This document shows, one piece after another, positions 32,812 to 42,552 of a DNA stretch of 64,000 nt (position 1 is its first letter; each line of letters begins with the position of its first letter). A program made the translations under genes and the position numbers. The stretch covers positions 5,706,904 to 5,770,903 of the forward strand of contig NZ_NKRE01000001.1 in NCBI RefSeq assembly GCF_002705925.1, written 5' to 3'. The notes below the pieces were generated by a model. The model worked only from the letters and a program-made list of their open reading frames with translations. It was not told the origin of the DNA and searched no databases. Origin of the DNA: Mycobacterium ostraviense (lineage in GTDB: Bacteria > Actinomycetota > Actinomycetes > Mycobacteriales > Mycobacteriaceae).

Positions 32812-33223
32812 CCCTTCATGCGCCGCCTAGTTCCACCACAGCATAACGACTGTGGCGCAGCCCACAACAGCTGCCGCTACCCACGCTGATCTTGTCGACG
32901 CAGCGCAGCTGACCAGGGCGTTTCCCATTAGCTGCTGATCGCCTGGCGATCCAGCACACTGGCGCCGATAGTCGGCCGGCATCCGTCACCTCATGCCAGG
33001 CCGCTCCCCCGCCCGACGAACCCTTGCTCGACCGGTCGGCACCACAACTCACCCGGAACGACGCGGCAGCCCGTCCGGACGCATCCGCGGCCGCAGACTA
33101 GGGCCGGCTGAACACGTTGCAGTTCGGCGTTCGCCAGGTTGCATCAATGCTTCCCATCTCAGGTGGAGCAATGGATTATGGCAGTAGACGACCACTAGCA
33201 GAATTCATATTGAGGAGTGGGCC
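32812..33223. other. Intergenic stretch upstream of the P450 gene
   Basis: About 410 bases with no recognised gene. Divergent promoter space for the Rv1891-like gene and the P450. A GAGGAG lies just before the TTG start at 33224. Confidence 0.4.
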
Positions 33224-34521
33224 TTGTCGACAGCCAAGTCAACAGCCAAGCCAACAGCCAAGCCAGCACCCAACCTGCCCCCAGGGTTCGACTTCACTGA
33301 CCCTGACATTTATGCCGAGCGCCTGCCGGTGGCAGAACTGGCCGAGATGCGTCGATGCGCGCCGATCTGGTGGAACGAGCAGCCGATCGGCTGCGGGGGC
33401 TTCGATGACGGCGGCTATTGGGTGGTGACCAAACACAAAGACGTCAAAGAGATCTCGCGCCGCAGTGACGTCTTCTCCAGCCTGCAAAAGACTGCGCTGC
33501 CACGCTACAAAGACGGCACGGTCGCCGAGCAGATCGAGCGAGGCAAGTTCGTCCTGCTCAACATGGACGACCCACAGCACACCCGGCTGCGCAAGATCAT
33601 CTCCCGCGGCTTCACGCCGGGGGCCGTCGAGCGGTTGCGCGACGACCTCAACGAGCGCGCCCGGCGCATCGTCGAGGCCGCGGCAGCGCAGGGTTCCGGC
33701 GACTTTGTTGAGCAGGTGTCCTGCGAACTGCCGTTGCAGGCCATCGCCGGGTTGCTTGGTGTGCCCCAGGAAGACCGGATGAAGCTCTTCCACTGGTCGA
33801 ATCAGATGGTGGGCGACCAGGATCCTGAGTTCGCCAGCAATGACGCCATCACCGCCTCGGTCGAACTGATCATGTATGCCATGCAAATGGCGGCCGACCG
33901 GGCCAAAAACCCGGGGCCGGACATCGTCACCAAGCTGGTCGAGGCCGACATCGACGGCCACAAGCTCTCCGAAGACGAGTTCGGGTTCTTCGTCATTCTG
34001 CTGGCCGTCGCCGGCAACGAGACCACCGCAACTCCATCACCCAGGGCATGATGGCGTTCACCGACTTTCCCGACCAGTGGGAGCTGTACAAGCGGGAGCG
34101 TCCCGCCACCACGGCCGACGAGATCGTGCGGTGGGCCACCCCGGTCACCTCGTTCCAGCGGACCGCGTTGCGGGACTACGAGCTGTCGGGGGTGCGGCTC
34201 AAGAAGGGTCAGCGAGTGGTGATGTTTTACCGCTCAGCCAATTTCGACGAAGATGTGTTCGACGACCCGTTCACCTTCAACATTCTGCGTAATCCCAATC
34301 CGCACGTGGGATTTGGCGGCACCGGCGCGCACTACTGCATCGGTGCCAACTTGGCGCGGATGACCATCGACTTGATGTTCAATGCGATTGCCGACGCGAT
34401 GCCCGACTTGGAGTCGACGGGCAAACCCGAACGGCTGCGGTCGGGCTGGCTCAACGGAATCAAGCACTGGCAGGTCGACTATCACAGCACCGCGTCGGCG
34501 AAATGCCCTATCGCACATTGA
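33224..34521 (+). pseudogene. Cytochrome P450 of the CYP125 (sterol 26-hydroxylase) type, one frameshift
   Basis: TTG at 33224 begins a low-complexity leader (STAKSTAKPTAKPAP) and then the CYP125 pattern LPPGFDFTDPDIYAERLPVA. The first frame runs through the I-helix AVAGNETT; at about 34027 one C is missing from a C run, and the second frame continues the remainder of the I-helix, DEIVRWATPVTSFQRTALRD and the haem motif GFGGTGAHYCIGANLARM. Restored length is about 432. CYP125 starts cholesterol side-chain oxidation in mycobacteria. This copy lies away from the sterol regulon, so it is probably a paralog. A lone homopolymer indel may be a sequencing error. Confidence 0.85.
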
Positions 34522-34544
34522 ACTTGGTCCGATAGGCTAAGCGC

Positions 34545-35510
34545 ATGCCCACGCATAAGGCTGTTCGGATAGCGTCGGTGGGTGCGGCTTTGGAGCTTGT
34601 CGACGTGGACACCGCGCCGCCTACTCATGACGAGGTACGCATCGCGGTTTCCGCGTGTGGGGTATGCGGCACCGACCGGGCGTTCGTCAACGGCGGCTTT
34701 GCGAACACGCCCTGGCCATTGACGCCGGGGCATGAGATCGCGGGCAGGGTAGTCGAACTCGGTGAGGGTGTCGATGATTTCGAGATCGGCGACCGAGTCG
34801 CCGTCGCCCGGCTGGTTCGGCGGGTGTTGCAACCGGTGCGGCCCCTGCCGCAAAGGCGCCTTTATCCACTGCGCGAACATGAAGGTGCCCGGCTGGCAGT
34901 ACCCCGGTGGCTACGCGAAATAGGTGACGGTGCCCGCCAACGCGCTGGCGGGAGCAGCTCCCATGTACTGGGCCGGTGTCACCACATATAACGCAATGCG
35001 CCACACCAAGGCGCTGCCCGGTGATCGGGTGGCGATTCTTGGTATCGGCGGTCTGGGTCACCCCGGTGTGCAATTCTCCCGGGCGATGGGCTTCGAGACC
35101 ATCGCCATCGCCAGAGGGACCGCCAAAGCCGAGGATGCGCGCCAGCTGGGCGCCCACCACTACGTCGACTCCACCAGCGGCGATGTCGCCGAAGCGCTGC
35201 GCAAGCTCGGCGGTGTCGCGGTCGTGCTGGCCACGGCGGGGAACTCAGCTGCCATGGCCGCGACGGTGCCCGGCTTACTTCCTCGGGGTGAACTGGTTGT
35301 GGTCGGTGTGACGACCGATCCGCTCCCGATCAGTCCGAGGCAGCTGATCAATCCGGCCCTCAGCATTTCCGGACACCCCTCCGGTACCGCGAAGGACGTG
35401 GAGGACACCATGCATTTCGCGGTGCTGTCCGGCGTGCGGCCCTGGGTCGAGGAGGTTACGCGGCGATGGAGCAGGGACGGACACGCTACCGCACCGTCCT
35501 TACCATGTGA
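34545..35510 (+). pseudogene. Zinc alcohol dehydrogenase (AdhA-like), frameshift, stop and deletion
   Basis: The N-terminal frame has the catalytic zinc site VSACGVCGTDRAFVNGG and GHEIAGRVVEL. Near 34806-34811 the frame breaks; the true path continues with the structural zinc cysteines GCCNRCGPCRKGAFIHC and then hits TAG at 34921-34923. The frame then resumes TVPANALAGAAP, VAILGIGGLGHPGVQFSRAM. At the end a deletion after VRPWVEEV removes about eight residues and shifts the frame before the expected YAAMEQG ending (TGA 35508-35510). Three separate lesions make this a real pseudogene. It follows the broken P450 by 23 bases. Confidence 0.87.
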
Positions 35511-35539
35511 ATACGGCGCCGAGCTAATAGAGTCGTGCC

Positions 35540-36091
35540 GTGAGCGACACGGTGTGGACGCTGGACCCGTCCGGCGGTGAGTTGATCGTTCGTACCGGTG
35601 TCGCGGGTCGAGCCGCCCGAATGGGCCATCGGCTCACCATCGCGATGACTCGCTGGCAGGCCACGGTGAGCTGGGTGGCTGACGAACCCGCCACCGCAGA
35701 GCTTGCCGTGGAAGTGGATTCGCTGGAGGTGTTGCGCGGCGAGGGTGGTGTCAAGAGCCTGTCCGGGCCGGAGAAGGCCCTGGTCCGGTCGAATGCGCTG
35801 AAGTCGCTCAACGCCGGTCGCTTTCCGGATATCCGCTTCACCGCATCAGAGATCGCCAAGACCGAGGACGGTTACCGCCTGACCGGGCAGCTGCAGATCC
35901 GGGGCAAGTCGCGTCAGCACGTGATCGACCTGCGCACCGAGGATCTTGGGGACTCCTGGGCGATGTCTGCCGAGTCGACGGTTCGCCAGTCCGATTACGG
36001 GGTCAAGCCCTATTCGCTGTTGATGGGCTCGCTGCAGGTCGCCGACGAGGTGACCGTGTCTTTTACCGCGGTTCGGCCCAAGGATGGTTGA
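35540..36091 (+). CDS. YceI-like lipocalin-fold protein
   Basis: A 183-residue protein with a GTG start, VSDTVWTLDPSGGELIVRTG, matching the YceI family: beta-barrel proteins that bind polyprenoid lipids. Family-typical segments are NAGRFPDIRFTASEIAK and YRLTGQLQIRGKSRQHVIDL. No signal peptide is seen, so it should be cytosolic, unlike E. coli YceI. The stop precedes the convergent gene by 79 bases. Confidence 0.78.
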   Translation: MSDTVWTLDPSGGELIVRTGVAGRAARMGHRLTIAMTRWQATVSWVADEPATAELAVEVDSLEVLRGEGGVKSLSGPEKALVRSNALKSLNAGRFPDIRFTASEIAKTEDGYRLTGQLQIRGKSRQHVIDLRTEDLGDSWAMSAESTVRQSDYGVKPYSLLMGSLQVADEVTVSFTAVRPKDG

Positions 36092-36170
36092 CCGACCGAT
36101 GCGGGGTAGGCGCTGCAGCCAGCGTGCCGCCGTCAAACTCGCATCGGCGAAAAACCATCCGACAGTTCGA

Positions 36171-37301
36171 CTACTCCGGCGGCTCCATGCCGGTGTCGCC
36201 GTAGGTGCCGGGAATGTGCTTGAGCACCCGGGTCAGCAGCGGCGATCCATCGCTCGGACTCGGTTGCGACGCAAGGTCGTTCGGCTGCTCGGGGATGGCG
36301 TCGGTGAGCTCTTCACCGGAGGTGAGCCGGATGGGCTCCCGCTGTGTCGCGGGCCCCGGAAGAGGAGGGGGCAGCTCGGCACTCGCGGGCACCGGAGCTG
36401 CCGTCGCAGCTGCCTCGGCGATTTCCGGTGTCGATGTGGGTATGGAGCGCTGTGCCGTTTGGGAATGCCTGTCCGGAGTCAGTTGCAAGCCAACGGCCAG
36501 CGACACCGAAGCCACGAAGGTCACCGCAGCCGCCGCCAAAGTGGTTGCAGCTCGGGCGTATTGGCGTGACCGCTTGGACACGGCGGTGGTTTCACCGGTG
36601 TCTGCCACCAGTCGCTCGTCGGTGAACTCGGTGGTTCGGGCCGCCGCCTGCGCCGTGCCTCGCGCGATTGTCACCTGCGCCATGGTCTGCGCGAAAACCG
36701 GTACCGGAAGGGCGGTTTCGAGTTGCCAGGAAAAGTCGCTGATGTCAAGGTCGGAACCCACCACCACCACGGCGGCCGGACGCCACGCACTGCGGTCGAA
36801 CATTCCGGTAAGCCACGAGGTCAGTCCGTCATAACCGCCACGGACATGTTTGATGGCTGTTTGGGTCTTTCCGTCGTGGGTGTCAACCATGACGACCGTT
36901 GCCCATTCGTGCTCGAGGATGCACACCGCGGTCTGCTCGTATCCGATGACCGGTGCGACCGCCTCGGCCAGCGTCTCGACGGCATCGAGCAGCCGAACCG
37001 GTACAACGTTGTCAAATCCGGCGTCGGTCAAGGCCTCGACCAGTAGCGCGGCTAGCGCGGAAGCTTCGTCGTTCCAGGTCACGCCGACGACTCGCAAACG
37101 GTGGCCGGCCGCGGCTGCCAATTCCCCGGCACGAATGACTTCCGCCGCCGCCTGTTGCGCGGCATGGACGACGCCCACTCCTCGGCCACCGCGCAGCTGC
37201 ATCTCGTTGTGATGCAGGATGGTGCCCTCTGCGCTGTGCCCTTCAGCCAGGACCCAACCCACGGCGGTCGGTGTCACTGACAGCCCAAGTACCGTCTCCA
37301 A
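36171..37301 (-). CDS. Rv1887-like conserved mycobacterial protein with one membrane helix
   Basis: A 376-residue protein beginning ETVLGLSVTPTAVGWVLAEG, an N-terminus shared by a mycobacterial family (DUF7159 type). The first about 215 residues look like an actin/hexokinase-like or pilus-assembly ATPase-type fold in pattern; a membrane helix follows (TTLAAAAVTFVASVSLAVGL) and then a Pro/Ala/Thr-rich tail. The start is TTG 37299-37301 because homologues begin at ETVLGLS; a longer frame to 37376 adds non-conserved residues. Position next to fbpB matches Rv1887. Function unknown. Confidence 0.7.
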   Translation of the reverse strand: METVLGLSVTPTAVGWVLAEGHSAEGTILHHNEMQLRGGRGVGVVHAAQQAAAEVIRAGELAAAAGHRLRVVGVTWNDEASALAALLVEALTDAGFDNVVPVRLLDAVETLAEAVAPVIGYEQTAVCILEHEWATVVMVDTHDGKTQTAIKHVRGGYDGLTSWLTGMFDRSAWRPAAVVVVGSDLDISDFSWQLETALPVPVFAQTMAQVTIARGTAQAAARTTEFTDERLVADTGETTAVSKRSRQYARAATTLAAAAVTFVASVSLAVGLQLTPDRHSQTAQRSIPTSTPEIAEAAATAAPVPASAELPPPLPGPATQREPIRLTSGEELTDAIPEQPNDLASQPSPSDGSPLLTRVLKHIPGTYGDTGMEPPE

Positions 37302-37933
37302 AATTTCGCACCTCAATCGTTCCCGAATCGTTGCCGGTCCTTCAGGCGCCTCGAGCCAACGCCGTCGCACCCGCATACACCGAGGGGTCTGGTGTGCTGG
37401 TGCGTGAGCGCCGGAACGGACCGGATAGCCCGGAAGATCGTTGTCTCCGTCGGCTTGCCTGACAGAGACTACGCGGTCGGCGCAAGTTCGGCTTCTCCGG
37501 TGGGTAAACCGCCAGGTGACTCACATGAAACGGACACGGCGACCAGATCGCCGGCCGCCGTCGCAGGGGACCGGGCTTCCCGGTCGTCTGGGCACAAGCT
37601 CGGGGTAAACCCGCGAAACGTTGCTCGAGCTGCGTCCGGCGTGTCGAGGTCCGACGTGCCATATCGGTTAACTATTGTTTGTACCGCTCCCCGCCTGCCG
37701 CCTTCTGCCCTGCTCCGTGTGCATAGCACTCGTTTGCGTTCCCGATTGTCCGGGCCGCAACGGGGCAATGGGCGAAGCGGTGAGTCCGTCGCCGACTCGC
37801 GCAGCACAGTTGCTGTGTCGGCGGGGGTAACCGATATCGAAATGGAATGACTTCGCGTCCCGATCGACATTTACCCTACTCACACGGTAAGTTCTGCCGG
37901 GAGCAAGCGAGACATACGGACAAGGGGCAGGGT
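37302..37933. other. Promoter region of fbpB and of the Rv1887-like gene
   Basis: About 630 bases between divergent genes. No gene with good coding pattern is visible. It should hold the fbpB promoter. The half near fbpB is less GC-rich than the surroundings. Confidence 0.45.
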
Positions 37934-38911
37934 ATGACAGACGTGAGCGGGAAGATTCGGGCGTGGGGCCGGCGCCTTGTGGTGGGCGTGGCGGCTGCTG
38001 CGGCCCTTCCTGGCCTGGTCGGACTCGCCGGTGGTGCGGCGACCGCGGGAGCGTTCTCCCGTCCAGGTTTGCCGGTGGAGTACCTCCAGGTGCCGTCGGC
38101 GGCCATGGGTCGCAGTATCAAGGTCCAATTCCAGAGCGGCGGGGACAACTCGCCGGCGGTGTACTTGCTCGACGGTCTCCGCGCTCAAGACGACTACAAC
38201 GGCTGGGACATCAACACCCCGGCCTTCGAGTGGTATTACCAATCGGGGCTGTCAATCATCATGCCGGTCGGTGGACAGTCCAGTTTCTACAGTGACTGGT
38301 ACAGCCCGGCCTGCGGCAAGGCCGGCTGCACAACCTACAAATGGGAGACCTTCCTGACCAGCGAGCTGCCGCAATGGCTGTCCGCGAACCGGAGCGTCAA
38401 GCCCACCGGAAGCGCCGCGGTCGGCATCTCGATGGCCGGCTCGTCGGCCCTGATCCTGTCCGTCTACCACGCGCAGCAGTTCGTCTACGCCGGTTCGCTG
38501 TCGGCCCTGATGGATCCCTCCCAGGGAATGGGGCCGTCGCTGGTCGGCCTGGCGATGGGTGACGCCGGTGGTTACAAGGCCTCGGACATGTGGGGGCCGT
38601 CGAGTGACCCGGCCTGGCAGCGTAACGACCCGTCGCTGCACATCCCCGAACTGGTCGCCAACAACACCCGCCTGTGGGTCTACTGCGGTAACGGCACCCC
38701 GTCCGAGTTGGGCGGTGCCAACGTTCCCGCCGAGTTCCTGGAGAACTTTGTTCGCAGCAGCAACCTGAAATTCCAGGACGCCTACAACGCCGCTGGCGGC
38801 CACAACGCCGTGTTCAATTTGGACGCCAACGGAACGCACAGCTGGGAGTACTGGGGCGCGCAGCTCAACGCCATGAAGGGTGACCTGCAGGCGAGCCTCG
38901 GCGCCCGCTGA
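37934..38911 (+). CDS. fbpB: Antigen 85B, secreted mycolyltransferase
   Basis: A 325-residue protein that matches Ag85B almost throughout. The signal peptide ends at AGA (GGAATAGAFSRPGLP) and the mature part starts FSRPGLPVEYLQVPS. The nucleophile serine lies in GISMAGSSAL, and the catalytic histidine near NGTHSWEYWGAQ. It transfers mycolic acid between trehalose monomycolates and to arabinogalactan, and binds fibronectin. ATG 37934 (MTDVSGKIRAW) is the known start; the frame extends upstream but without support. The residues SAAMGRS and GISMAG differ from M. tuberculosis and, from memory, are like M. kansasii. Confidence 0.97.
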   Translation: MTDVSGKIRAWGRRLVVGVAAAAALPGLVGLAGGAATAGAFSRPGLPVEYLQVPSAAMGRSIKVQFQSGGDNSPAVYLLDGLRAQDDYNGWDINTPAFEWYYQSGLSIIMPVGGQSSFYSDWYSPACGKAGCTTYKWETFLTSELPQWLSANRSVKPTGSAAVGISMAGSSALILSVYHAQQFVYAGSLSALMDPSQGMGPSLVGLAMGDAGGYKASDMWGPSSDPAWQRNDPSLHIPELVANNTRLWVYCGNGTPSELGGANVPAEFLENFVRSSNLKFQDAYNAAGGHNAVFNLDANGTHSWEYWGAQLNAMKGDLQASLGAR

Positions 38912-38976
38912 TCGCGCAACGCTTGCGGCTACTGGGTTTGACGGCAAGACGCCCAGTAGTGTGTTGGGCACCGTTC

Positions 38977-40600
38977 CTAGACACTGAGCGAAACTGAGTT
39001 TCGCCCGGTGGGCGGCCCCGAACGGTCGTGGGTCGCCTGGATTCTCGCCGTGGTCCTGTGAGCACGTCTGGTCTTGGTGCCTGTCGGCTGCCAGTAGCCT
39101 CGTGGGGTGGCGGGTTTCCTGGGTGCTCGCTGGGTTGCCGGGGTAGTCCGGGTGTCGCGGTTGTTGACCCGGGTCGCCTCCGCTGGGGCGGGCGGGTTCG
39201 TGTTCACGCGACGCCGGGCCCGGTGACCGAGTCCGCGTCTGCCGATCACCAACGCGGCTGCATGGTGCCCGGAAGTCTGGGGGTGATGGTGTTTCATGGG
39301 GGCCAGCCAGTGTTGAGCTGCCCATTTCGACGTGTAAGCGGGGTCGACGACGATGATCGCGAGCCCGGTGTTTGACGCCATCTGGGTCAGCCGGTCCCGG
39401 AATTTAGCCGTGGGAATCCCGGCGATCTGCCGGCGGAACCGGCGGCCCTTTCGTCCTCGGCTGGGCCGGTTGCCGGTCTTCTCGCGGCCCTGTGTTCGGG
39501 CGTCGGCGAAGTCGAGGTTTTCGATCACGATCGCGCCGGCACCGACCGCGTGAGCGTGGGTGAGCAGGTCGGTGATCGCAGCCCGCAGCCGGCCGTCACG
39601 AGTCGTAGCCGACTGTCCTGTCAGATCGAGGTCAAGGGTGCGGGCAGTCCCGAGGATGTTGCCGTCAGAGCAGACACTGGTGACGGCCAGATGCCCATCG
39701 TTGACATCCACCGCCACGACCGGGTGCCGACGCAATTCGTTACCAGCGCCCCGACTCAGGGTCGCAGCTGATGTCGTAGCGGACCGCTCCAGTAGCGGCC
39801 TGGGCAGCGACCTCATCACCGCGATAGGTGAACTCGACTGGACACGAGAGCCGGTAGCGGCCGTGGGGCCGGTTCGCCAAGTGTGTCAGCCGCCGGGGGA
39901 GTTTCAGTTCCAGCCACCGCTCATCGGGGTTCCAGCGGATTGTTTCGTTGCCCCATGCTTTGTCCTTTTCCCCGTCGGCGGTCAGAAACAACCGCGCCGA
40001 CCCCCACTGTTGGCGCCACTGCTGCGCAGTCAGGCCAGCGTCGTCGAGGTTATTGCGTTTGTGCAGCAACGCTTTCCCGCCCCGCACCACATGAACCGTC
40101 CCGTTAATCAGGTCAGCCTCGACCGCGGCCAGACGCGCGGTGAGGGTTTGCAACCGGACCGTCTTCGCGTGCCGCTCCGACTTGCTCGCATACCCGCGCA
40201 CTGCCTTCTTACCGGCGGCGACCTGATCGCCGACCGGAGCAGCTAAACGGGTAGTGATCGTTTGTATCCGCGTGGCCAGGCTGGCGCGTTCAGCCCACAG
40301 GTTCTGTTCGGCCAACCGGTACTGGTCCTCGCTGGTGCGGGTGATCGCCCCCGCCCACCGCGACGACGACTCGCTCGTTAACGTCTTCTTCCGCTTCTGA
40401 CGCGACTGCGCTTTACCTTTCGCATCCAACCGGCCTTCCCGGCACCGCGCGGCCAGGTCACGCCCCGCAAGCGAGCCCAGTAACCCACCGACTTGGGTGA
40501 GCACCACCGCATCAGTGTCGTTGACGCGCAACCGGGTACGAACCCGTGCACCAGACGGTGCAGCGGCGACAAACGGATCGGCGATCGCGCGCAGGTTCAT
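38977..40600 (-). pseudogene. TnpB-like RuvC protein, one-base insertion
   Basis: ATG at 40598-40600 (MNLRAIADPFVAAAP) overlaps the stop of the middle gene as ATGA. The N-terminal frame ends DISCDPESGRW then stop. Removing one A at 39740-39741 gives GRWYELRRHPVVAVDVNDGH, with RuvC-I aspartate in VVAVDVNDGHLAVT, RuvC-II glutamate in VIENLDFADAR, and the segment VDPAYTSKWAAQHW. The third RuvC site, normally a D near xNAA, reads GHHAAALVIGRRG, and I do not see the Asp or a CxxC zinc ribbon. Restored length is about 540. TnpB is an RNA-guided nuclease in related elements; this copy is probably inactive. Confidence 0.85.
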
Positions 40601-41235
40601 CAGTGGTATGCCCGTTGACGGGCGCACTCTGCCGCCAGATACGGGTACTGGTCGGCGATAGCGTTGAGCACCCGCTCACGGATGAGCTGGCGGGCTTCGG
40701 TGACGCCCACCCGGCCGGTCACACCGTCCAATAACCAGTCGTAGTCGGTTTCGACATGGCGCAGATAATTGACCGCCCACCGCTGCAGCGCAGCGGGATC
40801 GGCCGAGGACACCGTGGCGGGATCGTGGTTGTAGTGGCCCCTTTCGGCCGCGTGCCATTCTGACTGGGCGTTACGGTTGGCGACCGCCACACCGAACAGC
40901 TCGTCCTTCGCCAAGTGCGGAATACGGATCACGACCGCATTGATCTGCGCGGCCAGTTCCACGCGAGAAGCGTTCATCCGCTCACTTTGTTGAGCCGACG
41001 CCTTCGCCCGCCGCACCCTGGTCTTGTCAAACCATGCACGCCAGCGCTCACTCCGCTCGGCGGCCTCCACACGAGGCAGGTCGTAAAGGCGCATCTTCGG
41101 ACCACTTCGATAATTCGGGTTCGTCACCAGGGCATCCGGCTCGCCCAGAAACCGTGTGACAGCACCATCGGTCCAACCTCGCTGTTTGAGCGTGGACAAC
41201 GTGACACGTTCGATCTTCTCCGCAGTCTCACTCAT
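40600..41235 (-). CDS. Accessory protein of the IS607-like element
   Basis: A 211-residue protein, MSETAEKIERVTLSTLKQRG, then DALVTNPNYRSGPKMRLYDL. The N-terminal 60 residues look like a small DNA- or protein-binding module with a wing-like segment; the C-terminal half is helical. ATG 41233-41235 overlaps the recombinase stop by 8 bases, and its own stop overlaps the TnpB start (ATGA), so the three are translationally coupled. Four upstream in-frame ATGs are less likely. The family is not recognised; its place suggests a role in transposition or in regulating TnpB. Confidence 0.7.
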   Translation of the reverse strand: MSETAEKIERVTLSTLKQRGWTDGAVTRFLGEPDALVTNPNYRSGPKMRLYDLPRVEAAERSERWRAWFDKTRVRRAKASAQQSERMNASRVELAAQINAVVIRIPHLAKDELFGVAVANRNAQSEWHAAERGHYNHDPATVSSADPAALQRWAVNYLRHVETDYDWLLDGVTGRVGVTEARQLIRERVLNAIADQYPYLAAECARQRAYH

Positions 41236-41854
41236 GGCCGCCATCATTCCCCCGGCCACCGACAACCGCCTGCGGGCCGACATCACGCTGTGCGCACCCG
41301 ACCGCCTTCAACGCCCTGTTCCGCGCGCTGCGCCGGCCGTAGAGTCGCGCACAGAAACTTGTGAGCACCTCCACCATGTCGCGCACCAGATCATCGGTCA
41401 CCTCACCGTCGTCGAGCACCACCAGCCGGCGGCCGTGCGCCGACAAAGCGGCCTCCACCAGCTCAGTGTTCATCCGCCCCAACCGATCCCGGTGCTCGAC
41501 CACCACGGCGGTCACCTTCGGGTCAGCCAGCAGCCGGCGTACCTTCGCCCGTGACCCGTTCATCCCGGACCCGACCTCGGCCTCCACCCGCACCACCGTC
41601 CCGCCCGCTTCGGCGGCCCAACTCGTCAGCCGCGCGACCTGGCGATCCAGGTCCGACTTCTGATCATGAGACGACACCCGCGCGTACAAACCGAACGCGC
41701 CCGCCGCCGCCGATCCCGTGGGCGCATCCGGTGACACCAACACCGTGCGCTCATTCACCCGCACCGCCGGCACCGGCAACATCCCCTCCCGAAACCACCG
41801 GTACGCCGTTTGCGGATGCACGCCCTGAGCCCGCGCCCACTCCGTCAAATTCAC
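41228..41854 (-). CDS. Serine recombinase (TnpA, IS607 type)
   Basis: A 208-residue protein. The N-terminal 50 residues form a MerR-like helix-turn-helix (MNLTEWARAQGVHPQTAYRW), followed by a serine recombinase catalytic domain: ARVSSHDQKSDLDRQVARL with the nucleophile serine, and VVVEHRDRLGRMN with the conserved arginines. It cuts and rejoins DNA through a 5' phosphoserine bond. The gene is intact, so movement of the element may still be possible. It is the first gene of the element. Confidence 0.92.
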   Translation of the reverse strand: MNLTEWARAQGVHPQTAYRWFREGMLPVPAVRVNERTVLVSPDAPTGSAAAGAFGLYARVSSHDQKSDLDRQVARLTSWAAEAGGTVVRVEAEVGSGMNGSRAKVRRLLADPKVTAVVVEHRDRLGRMNTELVEAALSAHGRRLVVLDDGEVTDDLVRDMVEVLTSFCARLYGRRSARNRALKAVGCAQRDVGPQAVVGGRGNDGGHE

Positions 41855-41958
41855 ACCACCAACATACTCACTAGAACGTTCGTACGCTCACTATCACTCA
41901 GTATTCCGCCAACTGCTCAGACCCTGAAGGCTGGTCCGGCGCGTTCAACCTGCCCGGT

Positions 41959-42552
41959 CTACCTGCCCGCGCCGAACTGGCTGGTGATATCGACCCATGC
42001 GGTGCTGTCGCGGCGGTGGTCGTTGACGTTGCGGCACTGACCGTATAGACGCAGGACCCCCGCGCCGGTGTCGTCACCGTGACGGTAGATGATCGCCGTG
42101 ACGGCGTCCTTGGACAGGGTCCTGCCGAACACCTGGTCGTTGGGCGGCAGCCCCTCGGTCCAGCCCTGCCTGACCAGCGCTGCCGTGACGTCGCGAAGGT
42201 ACCCGTCGGCGCGTGCCTCGGCGGGCAGCGCGAAGGTCAGATAGACCGCCCCTTGATACGGCGGATCGTCGCGGTTCTTGCACGACATCAAGAGGTACCC
42301 GGCGGTGGTCGTCTGAAGTCCGGCGACCCTGACGATCTGTTTTGCCTTGTCGACAACCTGGGCCTCGGTTGCGGCGTCGCTGAGGGGGTGATCGGGGTGG
42401 TCGAGAGAGTTGGCGGACGAAGCACGATGGCGATTCGCCACCAGCAGGACAGCTGCACCGAGCAACAAACACGTCACCAGCGCGGCGGCGAGTACGGCCC
42501 GAACCCCGCTCGCCCGCAACCAATCTCCGCTAGTACCGGCGTGTCGAACCAT
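41959..42552 (-). CDS. Membrane-anchored conserved protein
   Basis: A 197-residue protein with one N-terminal membrane helix (VLAAALVTCLLLGAAVLLVA) and an extracytoplasmic domain with two cysteines (LLMSCKNRDDPPYQGAVYL and YGQCRNVN), probably a disulphide. The domain type occurs in many mycobacterial anchored proteins with no assigned function. Its ATG shares a base with the TGA of the small upstream gene (TGATG), so the two are coupled. Confidence 0.7.
   Translation of the reverse strand: MVRHAGTSGDWLRASGVRAVLAAALVTCLLLGAAVLLVANRHRASSANSLDHPDHPLSDAATEAQVVDKAKQIVRVAGLQTTTAGYLLMSCKNRDDPPYQGAVYLTFALPAEARADGYLRDVTAALVRQGWTEGLPPNDQVFGRTLSKDAVTAIIYRHGDDTGAGVLRLYGQCRNVNDHRRDSTAWVDITSQFGAGR

Larger units (their letters stand above)
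38977..41854 (-). mobile_element. IS607-like element: serine recombinase, accessory gene and TnpB
   Basis: Three overlapping genes on the reverse strand: a TnpA serine recombinase with an N-terminal MerR-like DNA-binding part, a middle gene of about 211 residues and a TnpB broken by one base. IS607 elements have no terminal inverted repeats, so the ends cannot be read; only coding limits are given. The true ends are probably within 100 bases: the fbpB stop is at 38911 and the neighbouring gene stops at 41959. It separates fbpB from rpfC. Confidence 0.85.

Noticed and set aside
40600..41235. Middle gene as the N-terminal part of TnpB
   Set aside because: It has its own start and stop, with ATGA overlap to a normal TnpB start, so it is a separate coupled gene.
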